Below are positions 1 through 12,669 of a stretch of 64,000 bases of DNA, piece by piece (positions within the stretch are counted from its first letter, which is position 1; every line of letters starts with the position of its first letter). Made by a program: the position numbers and the translations under genes. Source of the DNA: Ailurus styani (taxonomy: Eukaryota; Chordata; Mammalia; Carnivora; Ailuridae). The notes under the pieces are model-generated. The model had not been told where the DNA came from. It worked only from the letters and a program-made list of their open reading frames with translations, and did not search any database. The stretch is from the NCBI GenBank assembly GCA_002007465.1, contig LNAC01000066.1:534381-598380 (forward strand), written 5' to 3'.

Positions 1-506
1 AGAGAAAAGCAAACAATGATGTAGGATTTAATTAGTGTCTCATACCTTTTATGATAAAACGCATACATCAAAAGTTCTAAGGTAGCCAAAAATACTCAAG
101 CATGTTCTGAACTGAAGCAAAGATGATAAACATCTATAGGTTTCTCGCAGATATCTAAGTATTTTGGTTTAATTATCTCATTCTTCCTTAAGGATGCTTT
201 TCCATATATATATAAACTAAGGAAAGCCAGACTTTTTAAAAACAAATGAATATTAACGCTAGTCAATACTGAAAAGTCTGATGTGATGTTTTCCCTACAG
301 CTCTCAGGGGTGGCAAGCCAAAACCAAGGCCTCTGATCAACTTTACCGTCAGAATTTCTATGGCATCCTATCTGCACCCTTACTTAGGAGCTTTTGCTAA
401 ATACCTTACACCTACTGATTCAGAGCCTACAGGGAGAGGACTCCACCACGTAGATCTTTAAGTTCCTCAGAGTCTACCATGCTTTCCTATTTAAGAACAC
501 CTGTAG

Positions 507-703
507 TGGGCGCCTGGGTGGCTCAATAGGTTGGGTGGCTGCCTTCGGCTCGGGCCTGGGATCAAGCCCCACATCGGGCTCCTTGCTCAGCAGAGAGCCT
601 GCCCTCTCCCTCTGCATCTGCCTGCCACTCTGCCTACTTGTGCTTACTCTCTAGCTCTCTGTCAAATAAATAAATAAAATCTTTAAAAAAAAAAAAAAAA
701 AAA
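507..703 (+). repeat. CAN-SINE (tRNA-derived carnivore SINE)
   Basis: The element has the GCGCCTGGGTGGCTCA head, a CT-rich middle, AAATAAATAAATAAAATC and a long A tail. It is flanked by the 11-base target-site duplication AACACCTGTAG at 496-506 and 704-714. It is antisense to ARL15. Confidence 0.95.
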
Positions 704-768
704 AACACCTGTAGCATAAGGTAAACCCAGACTATTCCCAGTTAAGAATGCAATCAACTTTAAAGCAA

Positions 769-915
769 TGGTTCTCTACCTTGTCTGTACACTGGAATCA
801 CAGGTGAGAAGATTTAAAAACCCCCAATGCCTAACCCACACGACAGACCTATTACATCGGAATCTCTGAGCATAAATCTAGCCACTAGCCTTTTTTAAAC
901 CTACTAGACATGCAA
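769..915 (+). mobile_element. MER5-like hAT DNA transposon remnant
   Basis: It starts with GCAATGGTTCTCTACC and continues through an imperfect 'ACTGGAATCACAGGTG' segment. This matches the terminal and internal layout of the short non-autonomous MER5A/B (Charlie) elements. The 3' end is decayed. Confidence 0.6.
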
Positions 916-1434
916 TTCCAATAGCCAGTCAATGTTGACAAATGCCAAGGCAGAGGGTAACTTCTATACAGGTTTTATTTAAGTGCATGCTACTGGCTTA
1001 TAATTTTATGTATGGAAAGAACTGGTCCATGTAACTATTCGATGAATACATGATAAACAGTAACTTATAATTCTCTGAATTTCTCCATATTTGAACAAAG
1101 AAAATGTTATTCCACACTATCATCAAAATGCAGAACAGTGCTGAAGCTATGGCCCTTGGAATAACCAGTGCCAGTCTGAATTGTCAGGCAGAGCTCAGAA
1201 ACAAAACCAAGCAGGTGACAACATGTTAGGAAACTCCGGGATGCTCTGAACAATCAATGAAAGGCCTTCAACACATGAAGCAAAAGATGCACTGATGCAG
1301 TAGTTAAAGGAATCTTTACAGAAGAGACTGCCTCAGTAGGTCAGTTTGAGCAAAAAACAAAAACAACCCCCTCCCCTGCAAAAAAAAAAAACAAAAAAAC
1401 CCGAAGAGACAAATCATTTCTTCAAATCCTTTCA

Positions 1435-1614
1435 TTTTTTTTAAGATTTTATTTATTTATTTGACAGAGAGAGAGAGATTACAAGCAGGCAAAGAGGCAG
1501 GAAGAAGCGGGCTCCCTGCTGAGCAGAGCCCGATGTGGCCTCCATCCCAGGACCCTGAGACCATGACCTGAGCTGAAGGCAGAGGCTTTAACCCACTGAG
1601 CCACCCAGGCGACC
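1435..1614 (-). repeat. CAN-SINE
   Basis: This is a reverse-oriented SINE with a T run, AAGATTTTATTTATTTATTT, a GA-rich middle and a GAGCCACCCAGG end. The 16-base target-site duplication TCTTCAAATCCTTTCA flanks it at 1419-1434 and 1615-1630. It has the same sense as ARL15. Confidence 0.95.
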
Positions 1615-2839
1615 TCTTCAAATCCTTTCAGTTGCAAAAGAGTATCAGGGAAGTTCTAAAGTCCAGGTTTCCAGAGGCTTGTGTTGTTCCTCAGAGGAAA
1701 TATGTTTGCTGCCTAGAAGCCCACCTAGGTTTTTAATACCTGAACGTACTTCGGTTTCAGTAAGTCTTCAATAAAGATAAATGCATTCAACTAAGGACAA
1801 GCCCTCAGCAGCTTAGGCACTGAGAGGCTGTGTGTCATGGGAGAAGGATCGATCAGGATTGGTTAGGAGGACGTGACAGATCATGAAGCTGGACCACATA
1901 ACTCCTACTGAGCACCAAGAGCTATGCCCAAGTAATCAACATGTAATCAACTACCAGCTGGTGGGGGGCCGGTGCTGGAAGGTTGAAGACCTGATGACAG
2001 CACCGCCGAATGAAAATCTATGCTCGTTCAACTCAATACAAGCAGATGCTTTGCCAAGCCACAGAGAAAACTGAAGTTATTTTTAAATTTATGGTTAAGT
2101 GTATAATTGAGGTAGAGGTTTGGTTTATCTAAATTGACACAAGTAACTGTGTAAGGTTAAACCCCCACAGAAATGATCAGTAGTCTTCCAAGATCAAAGA
2201 ACTTCCCAAATTTCAGCAATCTTTCAAAATCAACAAGTTGGGAGATGGAGGCTGGGGTGATGAATATAGTCAGAAAAACTGGGATTATCACACATCAAAT
2301 TTCTATTAAAGAGGAAAAAAAAGTCTCCTTTGGATTAAACTAGGGATTGTCAAACTTTTCTCATGGAGCATTGACTTTCTGTGTATTCAACAGAGGTTGT
2401 TCCACTATACAAAATCAGAAAATGAAGAGCCTTTGCCAAGGTAGAGGGTGGGGGGGAGGCGTTAACAAGATTGTTCTCGGTTTCAAGATGTGCTCACATT
2501 TTAACCTTGGGTACTTGCTATATAGCTTGCCTACATAAGCCTCTATTATATAATGATTCTGATTTAACAATTATTTGAAGCTAAGGTTTTTCAACATTTT
2601 GGCGTGTCCCAGGGAGAACATCATAACTTCTGGGGATCCATCACCACTAGAATCTGAGGACCAATTACAGCAATAGTTGGGGGTCTCTATTTTCTTTTTT
2701 AGATAATCGGAATACATAAGTCATAAAAGGACTTGACAGGAGTAAAGAAATAGCCTCTTTGGGTTCAATGGTTCCAGATCACAAAAACCCTCATGATAAC
2801 TTTTACATAAAGTTGCGAAGTAGTTCTGACCCAGCCTGG

Positions 2840-3433
2840 TGCTTGGCACATAATGTAGGGGCCCAGGGCCCACCACCCCAAGATGTACCACAATGGCATA
2901 TTTATTTTGAATCAAAGTTCTTGGGAAACCAGTACAAGAACACTCCAACCCTCCGCTGTCCCTCTGAGAGCAAGAAACCAATCTCCCATATGAGAAACAC
3001 CCTCCCTGTACTAAGAAGGAAAAAGACATCCTTATCACCAGAGATAGGGACTTCTGTTAAAAAAACAAAACAAAACAAAACACAAAAACTATAGAAACAG
3101 AAACAAAAAAGCTATAGAAACAAACCTTGTGTGTGAGTGTTCTCCTAATCTATTACCTCAGCCTAAATCCTGCTCAGAATTCCTTACTAATTAAAGCTTC
3201 CAGACACTTGTTTTCTTCATCCTGTCAATTCCTCACAAATTTGCCTCTTTCTAAAATTTATAAAACTGCCTGCCTTAGTCATTTCTTTGGGTCTCAGTTT
3301 CATTAATGGGTCTCCATACATAAATAAAACATTGCTGTGTTTCTCCTATTGGTCTATCTCATGTCAATTTAATTCCTAAACCAGCTAGAAGAACCCCAGG
3401 TTGGGGAAGAAGGAAATTTCTCCCTCCCCTACA
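2840..3433 (+). mobile_element. LTR-like segment, class I endogenous retrovirus type
   Basis: Ordered LTR signals are visible. TATAAAA lies at 3259-3265 and AATAAA at 3323-3328, 64 bases later. A U5-like tail with 'TCTCATGTCAATTT' and 'AGAAGAACCCCAGG' ends CCCCTACA at 3433. No primer-binding site or gag-pol-env frame follows, so it is probably a solo LTR or a decayed LTR. The 5' edge is uncertain and related sequence may begin near 2,720. Family not assigned. Confidence 0.6.
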
Positions 3434-3739
3434 GTGGGCCCTTAGTAAAATGGTTTGTCCTTAAGATGGAGACATGAGAACATGTCTGCCCTTCAGTTAC
3501 TGGCCTGTTTGGCCTTCCTTTCCTTATCTGGAAAACATCAACATGGCAGGTGGTGGGGGAGGGGGGTGACCCAGCTTAACAAAACTGTTGATACAAAATG
3601 TAATAGGAAGTTACCATTTGCAAATCACAACAGTACAAGTTGCTTTGTATTAGAGCACACTGTGCTCTTCTATTTTGGACCCCAGCAATGCTCAGTTGCT
3701 TTCCAGTCTTCCCAGCTCTTTGCTGGCCTTGTAAAATAC

Positions 3740-3781
3740 ACACACACACACACCACCACCACCACCACCACCACCACCACC
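3740..3781 (+). repeat. (CA)n-(CAC)n microsatellite at the gap edge
   Basis: About nine CA units run into about ten CAC units directly up to the assembly gap. CCACCAACCCCCC resumes on the other side, so the gap probably spans an expanded trinucleotide or C-rich tract. Confidence 0.95.
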
Positions 3782-4067
3782 NNNNNNNNNNNNNNNNNNN
3801 NNNNNNNNNNNNNNNNNNNNNNNNNNNNNNNNNNNNNNNNNNNNNNNNNNNNNNNNNNNNNNNNNNNNNNNNNNNNNNNNNNNNNNNNNNNNNNNNNNNN
3901 NNNNNNNNNNNNNNNNNNNNNNNNNNNNNNNNNNNNNNNNNNNNNNNNNNNNNNNNNNNNNNNNNNNNNNNNNNNNNNNNNNNNNNNNNNNNNNNNNNNN
4001 NNNNNNNNNNNNNNNNNNNNNNNNNNNNNNNNNNNNNNNNNNNNNNNNNNNNNNNNNNNNNNNNNNN
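3782..4067. other. Assembly gap (286 N)
   Basis: This is a run of unknown bases with trinucleotide repeat on both flanks. Open frames reported across it are meaningless poly-His/Thr/Pro or poly-Trp/Gly/Val translations of the repeat. Confidence 1.
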
Positions 4068-4339
4068 CCACCAACCCCCCACCCCCACCCCGTTGTGATC
4101 TGCATGTATTTCTATCCTTTCAGTTTAGAGTCAAGGTCTGGAGAGAAAAGCAAACTGTGATCTTGAGCCATTTAAGGCCATGACCTTGTAACCTTGTTTT
4201 CGCTACCTGAATTCCTCCATTCTAGCAATTTATGTTCCCAAGAAAGGCTGTTTATGGATATGGACACATATATAATTACTTTAGATAATTCCCCAAACTA
4301 ATCCAAACCATTTCTTATTCTTGCACTTATTCTTTCTTA

Positions 4340-4655
4340 GAATGGCTGGAAGGGGAAGTGTTAAATTAATTAAACAAGGCCATTAGATGAAGGTGGCTTT
4401 AATGCCTTAGCAGCCCAAAACCTGAACCTGAAATGCTTCAAGGTTAAGAAATCAAAACCTAAGGTCAACCAATCATAAGCTGCCAACCAGGCTTTCCCAA
4501 ATAACGCAACTACTTAAGCTGTAGCCAATCAAATAATTTCTTGCTTTGCTTCCTCCCCTTCTCTCTAAACATCTTTGGTGCTTCCTGATTCAAACTGATT
4601 TTTGCTCAAATAAACTCAAATCTTAATAATATGCTTCAGTTTATCTTTTAATAGA
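4340..4655 (+). mobile_element. Second LTR-like segment
   Basis: A polyadenylation signal AATAAA at 4609-4614 follows a pyrimidine-rich block (TTGCTTTGCTTCCTCCCC). Upstream is a segment with repeated CCAATCA-like motifs (near 4,469 and 4,524). The layout resembles the 3' half of a mammalian retroviral LTR. Boundaries and family are not resolved, and it is unrelated in sequence to the segment at 2840-3433. Confidence 0.45.
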
Positions 4656-4756
4656 CATTAAAAAAGAATATAACAGAAACAGAGAGGAAAGAGTTTAAAA
4701 CACACAAATCACTCTATAAATATGAAAAAAATCACTTCATTAGTAAAAAAAAGGCA

Positions 4757-4832
4757 AAATAAAAACTACTAACTCGAAATAATAACTACTAACTACTCAA
4801 AATAAAAACTACTAACTCACTACTAACTCGAA
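4757..4832 (+). repeat. Local tandem duplication in AT-rich DNA
   Basis: The unit AAAATAAAAACTACTAACTC recurs, with shorter AACTACTAACT copies in between, three to four times in about 75 bases. This looks like slippage or a small tandem duplication. Confidence 0.75.
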
Positions 4833-4899
4833 AGCTATATGAAATCAACATGATACTATTTTAAGTGGTAAAGGTTTTGGTTCACTTTATATCCGGAGT

Positions 4900-7580
4900 T
4901 GAGATGAGGTATAGAAGAGGGTAGTCACTCTCACACCTGGCTAGTACAAGTAGAAAGTAGGAAGGATACTAGTAATACATATTGGGGAGGAAAAAAAAAA
5001 CAACAACAACTTAAAATGGTCTATACTTTAGACACAATGTCATACCTGGGAACTTATTTTAAGGAAATAATCATACATGTTTATATTAGAAATAAATATC
5101 CTGCCCATACCCCCCACTAGGACAATCCCACCCCAGTAGACTGATCCAGAAGAAACACTTCACCCAAGAGGGACTCTGCAATTGGCAGATGGACAACTTG
5201 ACTCGTGGCCTATGCTGCTGGAAAGATCAACTGGGCCAAATCCCTCTCTGCTAGGAATTCCTTTCTGGAAAATTAACCATGCTTGCAGGCTTTGGGTCTA
5301 AGGGGCTATGAGTCAGGGCCAGTGACCACAAGGAATCAAGTTCAACATAAAGAAGCACATAAGTTGTCTGATGCATTTTTATCATCATGCATTTCCAAAA
5401 TTAAATATGTTTTGGTAAGAAATAACCCAAGTATCTGGTTGCTTGTCAGAGAAGAGGCTACTGGTTTCCTGTTGGGAAAAACTTGACTCCTTTGTAAGCC
5501 CACACAAAGAAAGCACCTCCAGGAAAACCGGGATAGGTACTTGTTTTCTAACCACAATTATTGGTTTCTTCTCTCTTGTTGGTTTCCTCTCAGAGCCATA
5601 TATATAAACACAGAAGTACGGACTTACATTATTTGCTGCCATAACAATAACACCTTGTATTTGCAAAACATACTTAAGCGGAGGTAGGGGAACTGTTTGG
5701 AGACACCAGCTAAGTCAGCTAGACCATCAGACTGCTGGTACTTAAAGCACTTCACAAATCAACCCATCCTCCTACTACAGATGGAAGCTCACAGAAGGAT
5801 ATCGGGTCTTTATTTTACTCATGTACTATTTTCAACTAGCTCCATTTAAAAAAAAAAAAAAGGATCTAAAGCAGTTTACAATTAAAGAGAAAACTGCGGT
5901 GTTCAGAAAGAAACAATTACCAATCCTTGAGAGCCACACTCTAAGAGCATCTACCTTCTCTTCTTGCCAGTTCTGGATCATAAGCTGATCCTAAATCCAA
6001 AAATAATTCCCATACTGTCCCTAGAATAGCTCCAGAACGTATACACTTCCCAGGGTACCTGAACTCTGCCTTGAGCCAAAGTTCCCAAGGCAGCTCAAGA
6101 TGATCTGGAACAATGGAAGCTGCCCAGATTAGACGTGGGATGGAGGGAGAGGGATTTGGGATGGAAAACCCAGGTTCTCCCTCGGAGTCCGTATGAAGCC
6201 AGAGCTGCTGAGAAACATCAGGACAGCAGGCCCACGGTACCCCCGGGAGCCCCCTGAGCCAAGAGGAGGTGGGAGGGGGGGGCACTACAGAATGAGAAAG
6301 TCATGATGCCAGAAGTTGTCACGGACTCTGTAGGGCAAACACACCTTTTGAGACACCGATCTGCTGTCTGCTGCTTCTGAGTCTGGTCTCTCACCTTGGT
6401 ACCCCAGAAACTAAGTAAAACTCAACAAGTCCTAGAGGTCCCATTCATATTAACCCAACTCAAAGACCGTAATCCCCGCCTGAAGTAGACACTAACACCA
6501 AGAGAACATAGGGCTCTGGTTAAGCTGATTTACTACTTAAGAAATAAAAAGCCTCTGATTTCAAACCCTTATTTGAGAACACTCTTTACAAAATGCAAAG
6601 CTTATCTTTTCCTGTCTTACAGGGGCAGGATTGTCTAAACAGGATGAAACTTAGGTTGGTGTCAGACTGAGGTCCTGACAATGACTTGGAGTCATAGAAT
6701 CATAGAGCTAGAAGAAACTTTCAGATACCATAGTCCAAACTCTTTGTTCTACAGATAATGCCCAGGGTCAGGAGAGAGAAGGAAATGTGCCCAAAGTCAT
6801 ACAATCACGACTTTTCACTGTAGTCCCAATCTGAGTCATCAATTCATGACACCACCAATCCCCCCATGCCACTCAATCTCAGAATTTAGAATGCAGCCTA
6901 GTCAATGAGTAAACCCCATGTTTCTCTTGCTAGGCCTTAGCAACGTGAGCCAAAGCAACCAGCTTCCCCTGCTTCTGATATCATCTCCTAGAGGGAGAAG
7001 CAGCAATTCCTATTCTCATTTGCAAGGAACAAGGGTCTACAGGCAAGGAACAGTGTTTCCCAGGTCAGAAGGTAGCTCCAACATGATCTCCTTAGAGACC
7101 TGACAGGAGCAAGCCACGGTCTAACTGAGTCATAAACAGCACAGCATTGCCAGCCCATCTTGTCGGAGATTGCCTGGACCATGATAAACTACAGGACAGA
7201 ACATTTTCTTCCTGGCCAACCACACCCATTAACAGACTTCATTTTGTTTTTAATGTTTGGAATTTATGCTTCACAATTTTGGACCATAGGACTTAACGAA
7301 GTAGATTTTTGATAATTTTTGATAAAATCTGTCTCACTGAGCTCGAATTTATCAAGCCAACTCAGAAAGGCCTTCTAGACTCATCAATAGATCCCTCCAT
7401 GGTCAGGATGCTCTCTTATCTCTAGAGCACAGCACTTTGACACAGATACTCAATAGGTATTTTTCAAACCAAACTAGACTTTTGCTGACGATAGAAACGT
7501 TGGGAGTGAAATCGGCAATAAAGCCAGAGAGCTTCAGAAGCCTGAATTTTACTACCTTTTTAATAATACAGCACGTGCAC
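4900..7580. other. Mostly unique non-coding intronic sequence
   Basis: No exon, RNA gene or young repeat is recognisable. A short decayed piece around 6,690-6,810 has the 'gaggaaactgaggcc'-like layout of MIR-class elements. Frames of 60-114 codons here lack any family resemblance. Confidence 0.5.
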
Positions 7581-7584
7581 TGAA

Positions 7585-7698
7585 AATAACCTTAGAGGTT
7601 ATCTAGTCTAGTTCTCTTTTATAGAGCAGGAGGCTGAGGTTCAGGACAGGTAGGTGAATTATTCCATACCTACCTGTTACACAGGTTATAGAGCTAAG

Positions 7699-7700
<2 letters not shown>
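7585..7700 (-). repeat. MIR-like SINE remnant
   Basis: The sequence runs from 'TTATCTAGTCTAGTTCTCTTTTATAGAG' style text through 'AGGCTGAGGTTCAGGACAGG' to 'CACAGGTTATAGAGCTAAG'. This is the reverse orientation of the MIR core in degraded form. Confidence 0.45.

Positions 7701-7778
<78 letters not shown>
7701..7778 (+). repeat. Compound (TC)25-(AC)14 microsatellite
   Basis: Fifty bases of pure TC (7701-7750) pass directly into 28 bases of pure AC (7751-7778). It lies immediately after an MIR-like remnant. Confidence 0.98.
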
Positions 7779-7781
<3 letters not shown>

Positions 7782-9522
7782 CTTCAGGAGGGAGCTGGAG
7801 CTGGAGGATGTCTTTTACTCTTACCTTCTAGGAAAGAACAAGCAAAATTTCCAATAAGACTCCAGTAAATTGGGTTCTTTTCAAACTGGAGTTTCACATT
7901 CATGTGTCTCAGAGGATAATCTACATTTAAATTGACAGTTTAATAAATTCTTAATGTTTTATGTTAATCTGGGGTAAGACACGTTTTCAATACAAGGCCT
8001 CCCCCAAAACCATGCACGTCAATTAAGTACTGAGATGAATATACAACATACATAAAACATCATCTCCCATGCAAAATCCTAAATTCAAATGGATACTCTT
8101 GCTTCTCTTCAACAACCTTTTTTCCTAAGATTCAAGCCACCATCTAAAGCTTCTAGTTTCAATGCTGCTTTATAACCAAAGCTAGACTCACCAGAAGCAG
8201 AAGTGGGGGTGAATCCAGTGAGAATTTCATTCAAACTCATTTTCAGAAGAGAACAAAGCCCAGATTATAAAATACCTTGCCCAATATCATTCAACTAAAT
8301 GGCAGGGCCTGAATCAGAACCTTCCTTGGCAATCCACAAATCTGCCTGCCTTTATGAATTTTTAGACAATCAAAGGACCTCGTGCTGAGAAATTCCTCTT
8401 CCCTAAAAAAATGACCAAACTCTAGTTATCTATTTTCCCTCCTTCATAACTATATTCTTACTTCATATCCTATATCTTCAGTTGGGAGTCATGGGAAGAA
8501 CAAACTTAACCCAGAAGATAACTTTTTATTTTCCTGTCTCTAACAAATAATGGTAAGGTATACTCATCTTTCTTTCCTGCCAAGCAGACCTCAGAGCCCC
8601 TTCATGAGCTCTTCATGCGATCATGAAAATGAATATTTTTTTCCACTTCTAAATCTGTTAAAAGTTTTATCTAAATTCTTACATTAGCTTACTCGCCCCC
8701 ACGCACAAAAACTCAGTTTGTGTTCTCTTCAAATTAGAAGTTTAGACAGAAAATGAGATGATGAAATTCAGTGAAATGAACAGGCAGCCACTTCAATTCC
8801 TTTTGCCAGGCCCTGGCAACAAGTAACATTCGGGAACATAATGGGCATTAATGGGGCTAATGGGCAATAAAACTTCTGGCTTATCTTCTCATCCAGGTTG
8901 AAATCATGTGGATGGAATGGGAAAGCAGGATAACAATATAGCAAGTTTTCCAGTCGCTCCTTACGATGGTTGGGGAAACGGTAAGGCAGAGATTACAGGG
9001 TCAATAGCACAGCCCCCCCCTTTTTTTGAACATTAATCATAAGCTGAAATGAACTTTGCATTTTTAAAAAATAAAATTGTTAAAAATAATTAGCAGTTCT
9101 TTCGATAACCCAACTATCATCATTTGCATTTTGAACCTGTACCAAATAAAGCCGAAGAATGGCAGGTCAAGTGTCCTGGTTAACCCATCACTGTCACTGT
9201 GAATAAAAAAAACAAAATTATAGAATATTGAAATACAATGAAGCAATTTTGTCTGAAGATCTTTCTACCCCCACAGCACAGATAGCAAAAAAGAATCACA
9301 ATGGTAAGAGATAAGCGTTAAAAGGGAAAAGGCAGCATTTTGGTCATGGAGTATAATAAAGCAAATGCATGGACATATGCTTCCTAACCCATTGTCCGTA
9401 ACCCTATGGCCCCGTGGAGAAAGGAAACAGGAAACTGAAGGAAGGTGCCTAGTGAACCAATGGGGCCAAAGAGTAAAACAGCAATCCTCTCTATTTGGAA
9501 GACTTCCAAAATTAGATCCATC

Positions 9523-9645
9523 CATCCGACAAATTAATGAGTGCTTACTCTGGGTCAGGCAGTGTTCTGAGCACCAAGGGTAGTGCAGTGAACCAAACAG
9601 AGGAGAGCCCCTTACCTTACAAATCTACAGTTCTAACATTGTCTT
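9523..9645 (-). repeat. L2 LINE 3'-end fragment
   Basis: The text 'GAGTGCTTACTCTGGGTCAGGCAGTGTTCTGAGCACCAAGGG...CAGTGAACCAAACAG' is the reverse of the well-known L2 3' region. The open frames crossing it are repeat-derived. Confidence 0.65.
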
Positions 9646-10291
9646 CAGACTCTAAGGATGTATTTCCAACATGGCACCTCCAACTCACACCTAAAGCCAC
9701 GATCGTCTTTGCTCCCCAACTATTCCTTCCGGGTGTTTCCTGTCACAGGTGAAGGCACACCATCCACTCATTTCTCCCGGCCACCAACTTGCAAGTCATA
9801 TTAAACTCTAACTTGTAAATATCCACATTTATGAATAAATTGGTTGATGTCTTACGTGAATAAAAAGTTCTAAACATCAGATTTGGGAAAAACAAAACTA
9901 AACAAAAAAAGAACAAGCTCCTCTTCAGCCTTACACCATTTTTATTCTTTTCTTGAATTCCTATCTTTTCCGTGTCCCCAACAGAATATTAATCTTAATA
10001 TATTTTTATGCTTGAAAATCTCTTACTATTCTACCCTGCTTCCCTACAAATGAATTATGTATATAATTCATATGTTAATTTCCTGAGGTCATAGGTTTTA
10101 AATGTTTAAAAAAATTGTCTTATGAACTGAATCATAAGATTATAACTGGTCTACAATTGGTCAAAACAAATATGTAATACAGGCTGGTAAGCCCATTGTA
10201 ATAGAAAACAACTTTCTGGAAATATATCTCATAACAAGATGGATAAGCTATATTTTATTACATTTTTTTTTACAGAACATGGATGATTCTT

Positions 10292-10484
10292 TTTTTTTTT
10301 TTTTAAAGACTTTATTTCACAGCGGGAGAGAAACCACAAGGAGGCAGAGAGTCAGGCAGAGAGAGAGGGGGAAGCAGGCTCCCCGCTGAGCAGGGAGCCC
10401 GATGCGGGCCTCGATCCCAGGACCCTGAGATCATGACCTGAGCCGAAAGCAGAGGCCCCAACCCACTGAGCCACCCAGGTGCCC
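10292..10484 (-). repeat. CAN-SINE
   Basis: This is a minus-oriented SINE with a T run at its left end and CCACCCAGGTGCCC at its right end. The 16-base target-site duplication AACATGGATGATTCTT is perfect at 10276-10291 and 10485-10500. It is sense with respect to ARL15. Confidence 0.96.
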
Positions 10485-11069
10485 AACATGGATGATTCTT
10501 ACCACTACAATGAGATATGGCTCAATATCAATTCTATTTCTACATTTTCATACTTTCTTATTTAGACTTAAGCCCTGAGAAACTTGTTCTTATAAATAGA
10601 TGGGGATAGGAATCTTTGCTATAGTGGGATCACTCAGTTCTTTCAACTTCCTTTGAATTATATGACAAATCATATCATGACTTATCAATGTTATTTTTAA
10701 TGATCAGCTGACAATCTTAGTACACTTGCCTTTGATTCTGTTGAAAGCAAAGAACTGAAAATAATTGACCTGGCCACATTAGAGTCATTCGCATTCTCAA
10801 CACTGACACCTATTCACTTTTTCCTTTGTTTTGTGCCCTGGAGGTTATTTTTAATCCAAGGCCAATGGACCTGATAAACTTGAAAAGTGACAGCACTGAC
10901 TTTCCCTCCTAATTGGAAAAGCTGGGTAACTGTGAAAGGGCAGGTGAAATGATGAGTCTACACAGATGGACACTGATGTCCTTAGTCATACCAGGCCCAA
11001 AGAACTCTTAGAAAGTCTCCTGTATCTCAGGAGCAGATATATACCCGTTTCAACACACTGACCGGAGCT

Positions 11070-11370
11070 CTATTCCTTCATTCCACAAATATTTACGGAG
11101 CATCTACAGCATGCCAAACACTTACCCAGGTCCTGCAGACGCAACAGTGAGCCAAACAAGCAGCACTCCCTGACTTCGCGGACCTTCCAAGTGCAAGTGC
11201 GCAATCTGTGAGACCTGAGCCCAGAGCTGCCCGAGACTGCTGGAGTCTGGGCAAGGCACTGTCTCCCCAGCCCTAACAACTGCATACCCACCGGGTCATG
11301 AACAGTGACTGAGCACCCACTGCACGCCAGGGCCTAGCCAAACCCCAAGGAACAACAGAGGTCACAGACT
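11070..11370 (-). repeat. L2 LINE fragments
   Basis: Two adjacent pieces carry the reverse L2 signature 'ATTCCACAAATATTTACGGAGCATCTACAGCATGCC' and 'GAGCACCCACTGCACGCCAGGG'. They are separated by diverged sequence. The minus frame of 73 codons here is not a gene. Confidence 0.6.
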
Positions 11371-12669
11371 GACTCTCCAGAATGCTATCCGCATAAAAAA
11401 GCATTTTGTTCAGATTCACTTTCTGTATTATCTAAGTCTGTGTTTAAGTAAATTTGAGTTCCACAAAGCGAAGACCAATCACCAGGGTGTCAATGATATT
11501 CTCCTTTATACACACAATATTCATCTCTTGGCGCTGCTTAAAGTCTAAAGCACAATTCTGTCCCCAAGCTATGAATGTGGGTAAACCATATTCTGGATAG
11601 TGACCACATTCTCAAGTAATTTTTAATCATTGACAAAAACGAGTTACTCCCCCTATCAAGAGAAAAGTACTAGTCCTGAGGACTAACCACTAAACCTTTC
11701 TCAAGAAAATGAAGTCAATCACCCGTGAAAAGATACAACATAAAAATGCACTCTCCTAGGGTGGAAATTTCCATCAACTAGATACAGTTCTGTTAAGGGT
11801 CACCATGTCATTTAATTTGGAAAATCAAAAACATTTTCAATTCCCAAGTTCAGTGACTCTAAATGTTTCTTATCAAGAAAAGAGCCTCCCCGCCCAACCA
11901 TACAGCTATAGTTGATAATTACCAAAAGAAATTTCACAAAGGCCCTTTGTAAAGCATGATCCTCATGTAACTAGTCCACTTTTTATTGCCTCTTTGTTTT
12001 TAAAAGTTAAGATATCTACAGGAGCTGAGAAAGGTTCTATTTTATATGTAAATTTAGTTAATAGAGAATACATAATTAGAATTTCCTCTCTCTACTGATA
12101 ATATATTTGCAGTTACAGCCATTACTTCACACCAAGTCTTGAAAGGCAGCTAGCTGAGGAGGACCATCTACAGTGAAATGCAGCAAACACAGGAAAGCTG
12201 AACTCTTAACTCTGTTTCAACTGGAAAGAACCACCAGGGATACAGTGCATTGTATATGAATAATAATGAGGTATTATTAAACCCAAGCAAGGGGAAACAC
12301 TAAGATTCCATCTAGATATTCTTTCTAAAACTTGAGCAAGCCATAATGAATTTAGATAGTCCTTTATTGGACCACAAAATATGCTACAAAATTATCACCC
12401 AAAGATACGAATTATGCATTAAGCATATAAAACTATAAGCTCTAAATAGGATACAGTCTGAATTTGGGGTAATCATGAACTTAATATCAGTCATCAAGGA
12501 GGAGAAAATGGCATCAGGTACCCTGATGAGTGAGCTACACTGAGGACACACCTCAGGTCCTGCCAGAAATGTTTAACATGAATCGAACCATGAAGAAACA
12601 ATTACAGATCTAAAAGACATTATGCAAAATAACTAGCCTGGTCTTTTCAAAAATGTCACTGAATTTAAA

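Noticed and set aside
3455..4183. Frames of 134-242 codons with His, Thr, Trp, Gly or Val runs
   Set aside because: They are produced by reading across the 286-N gap and its flanking CAC repeat.
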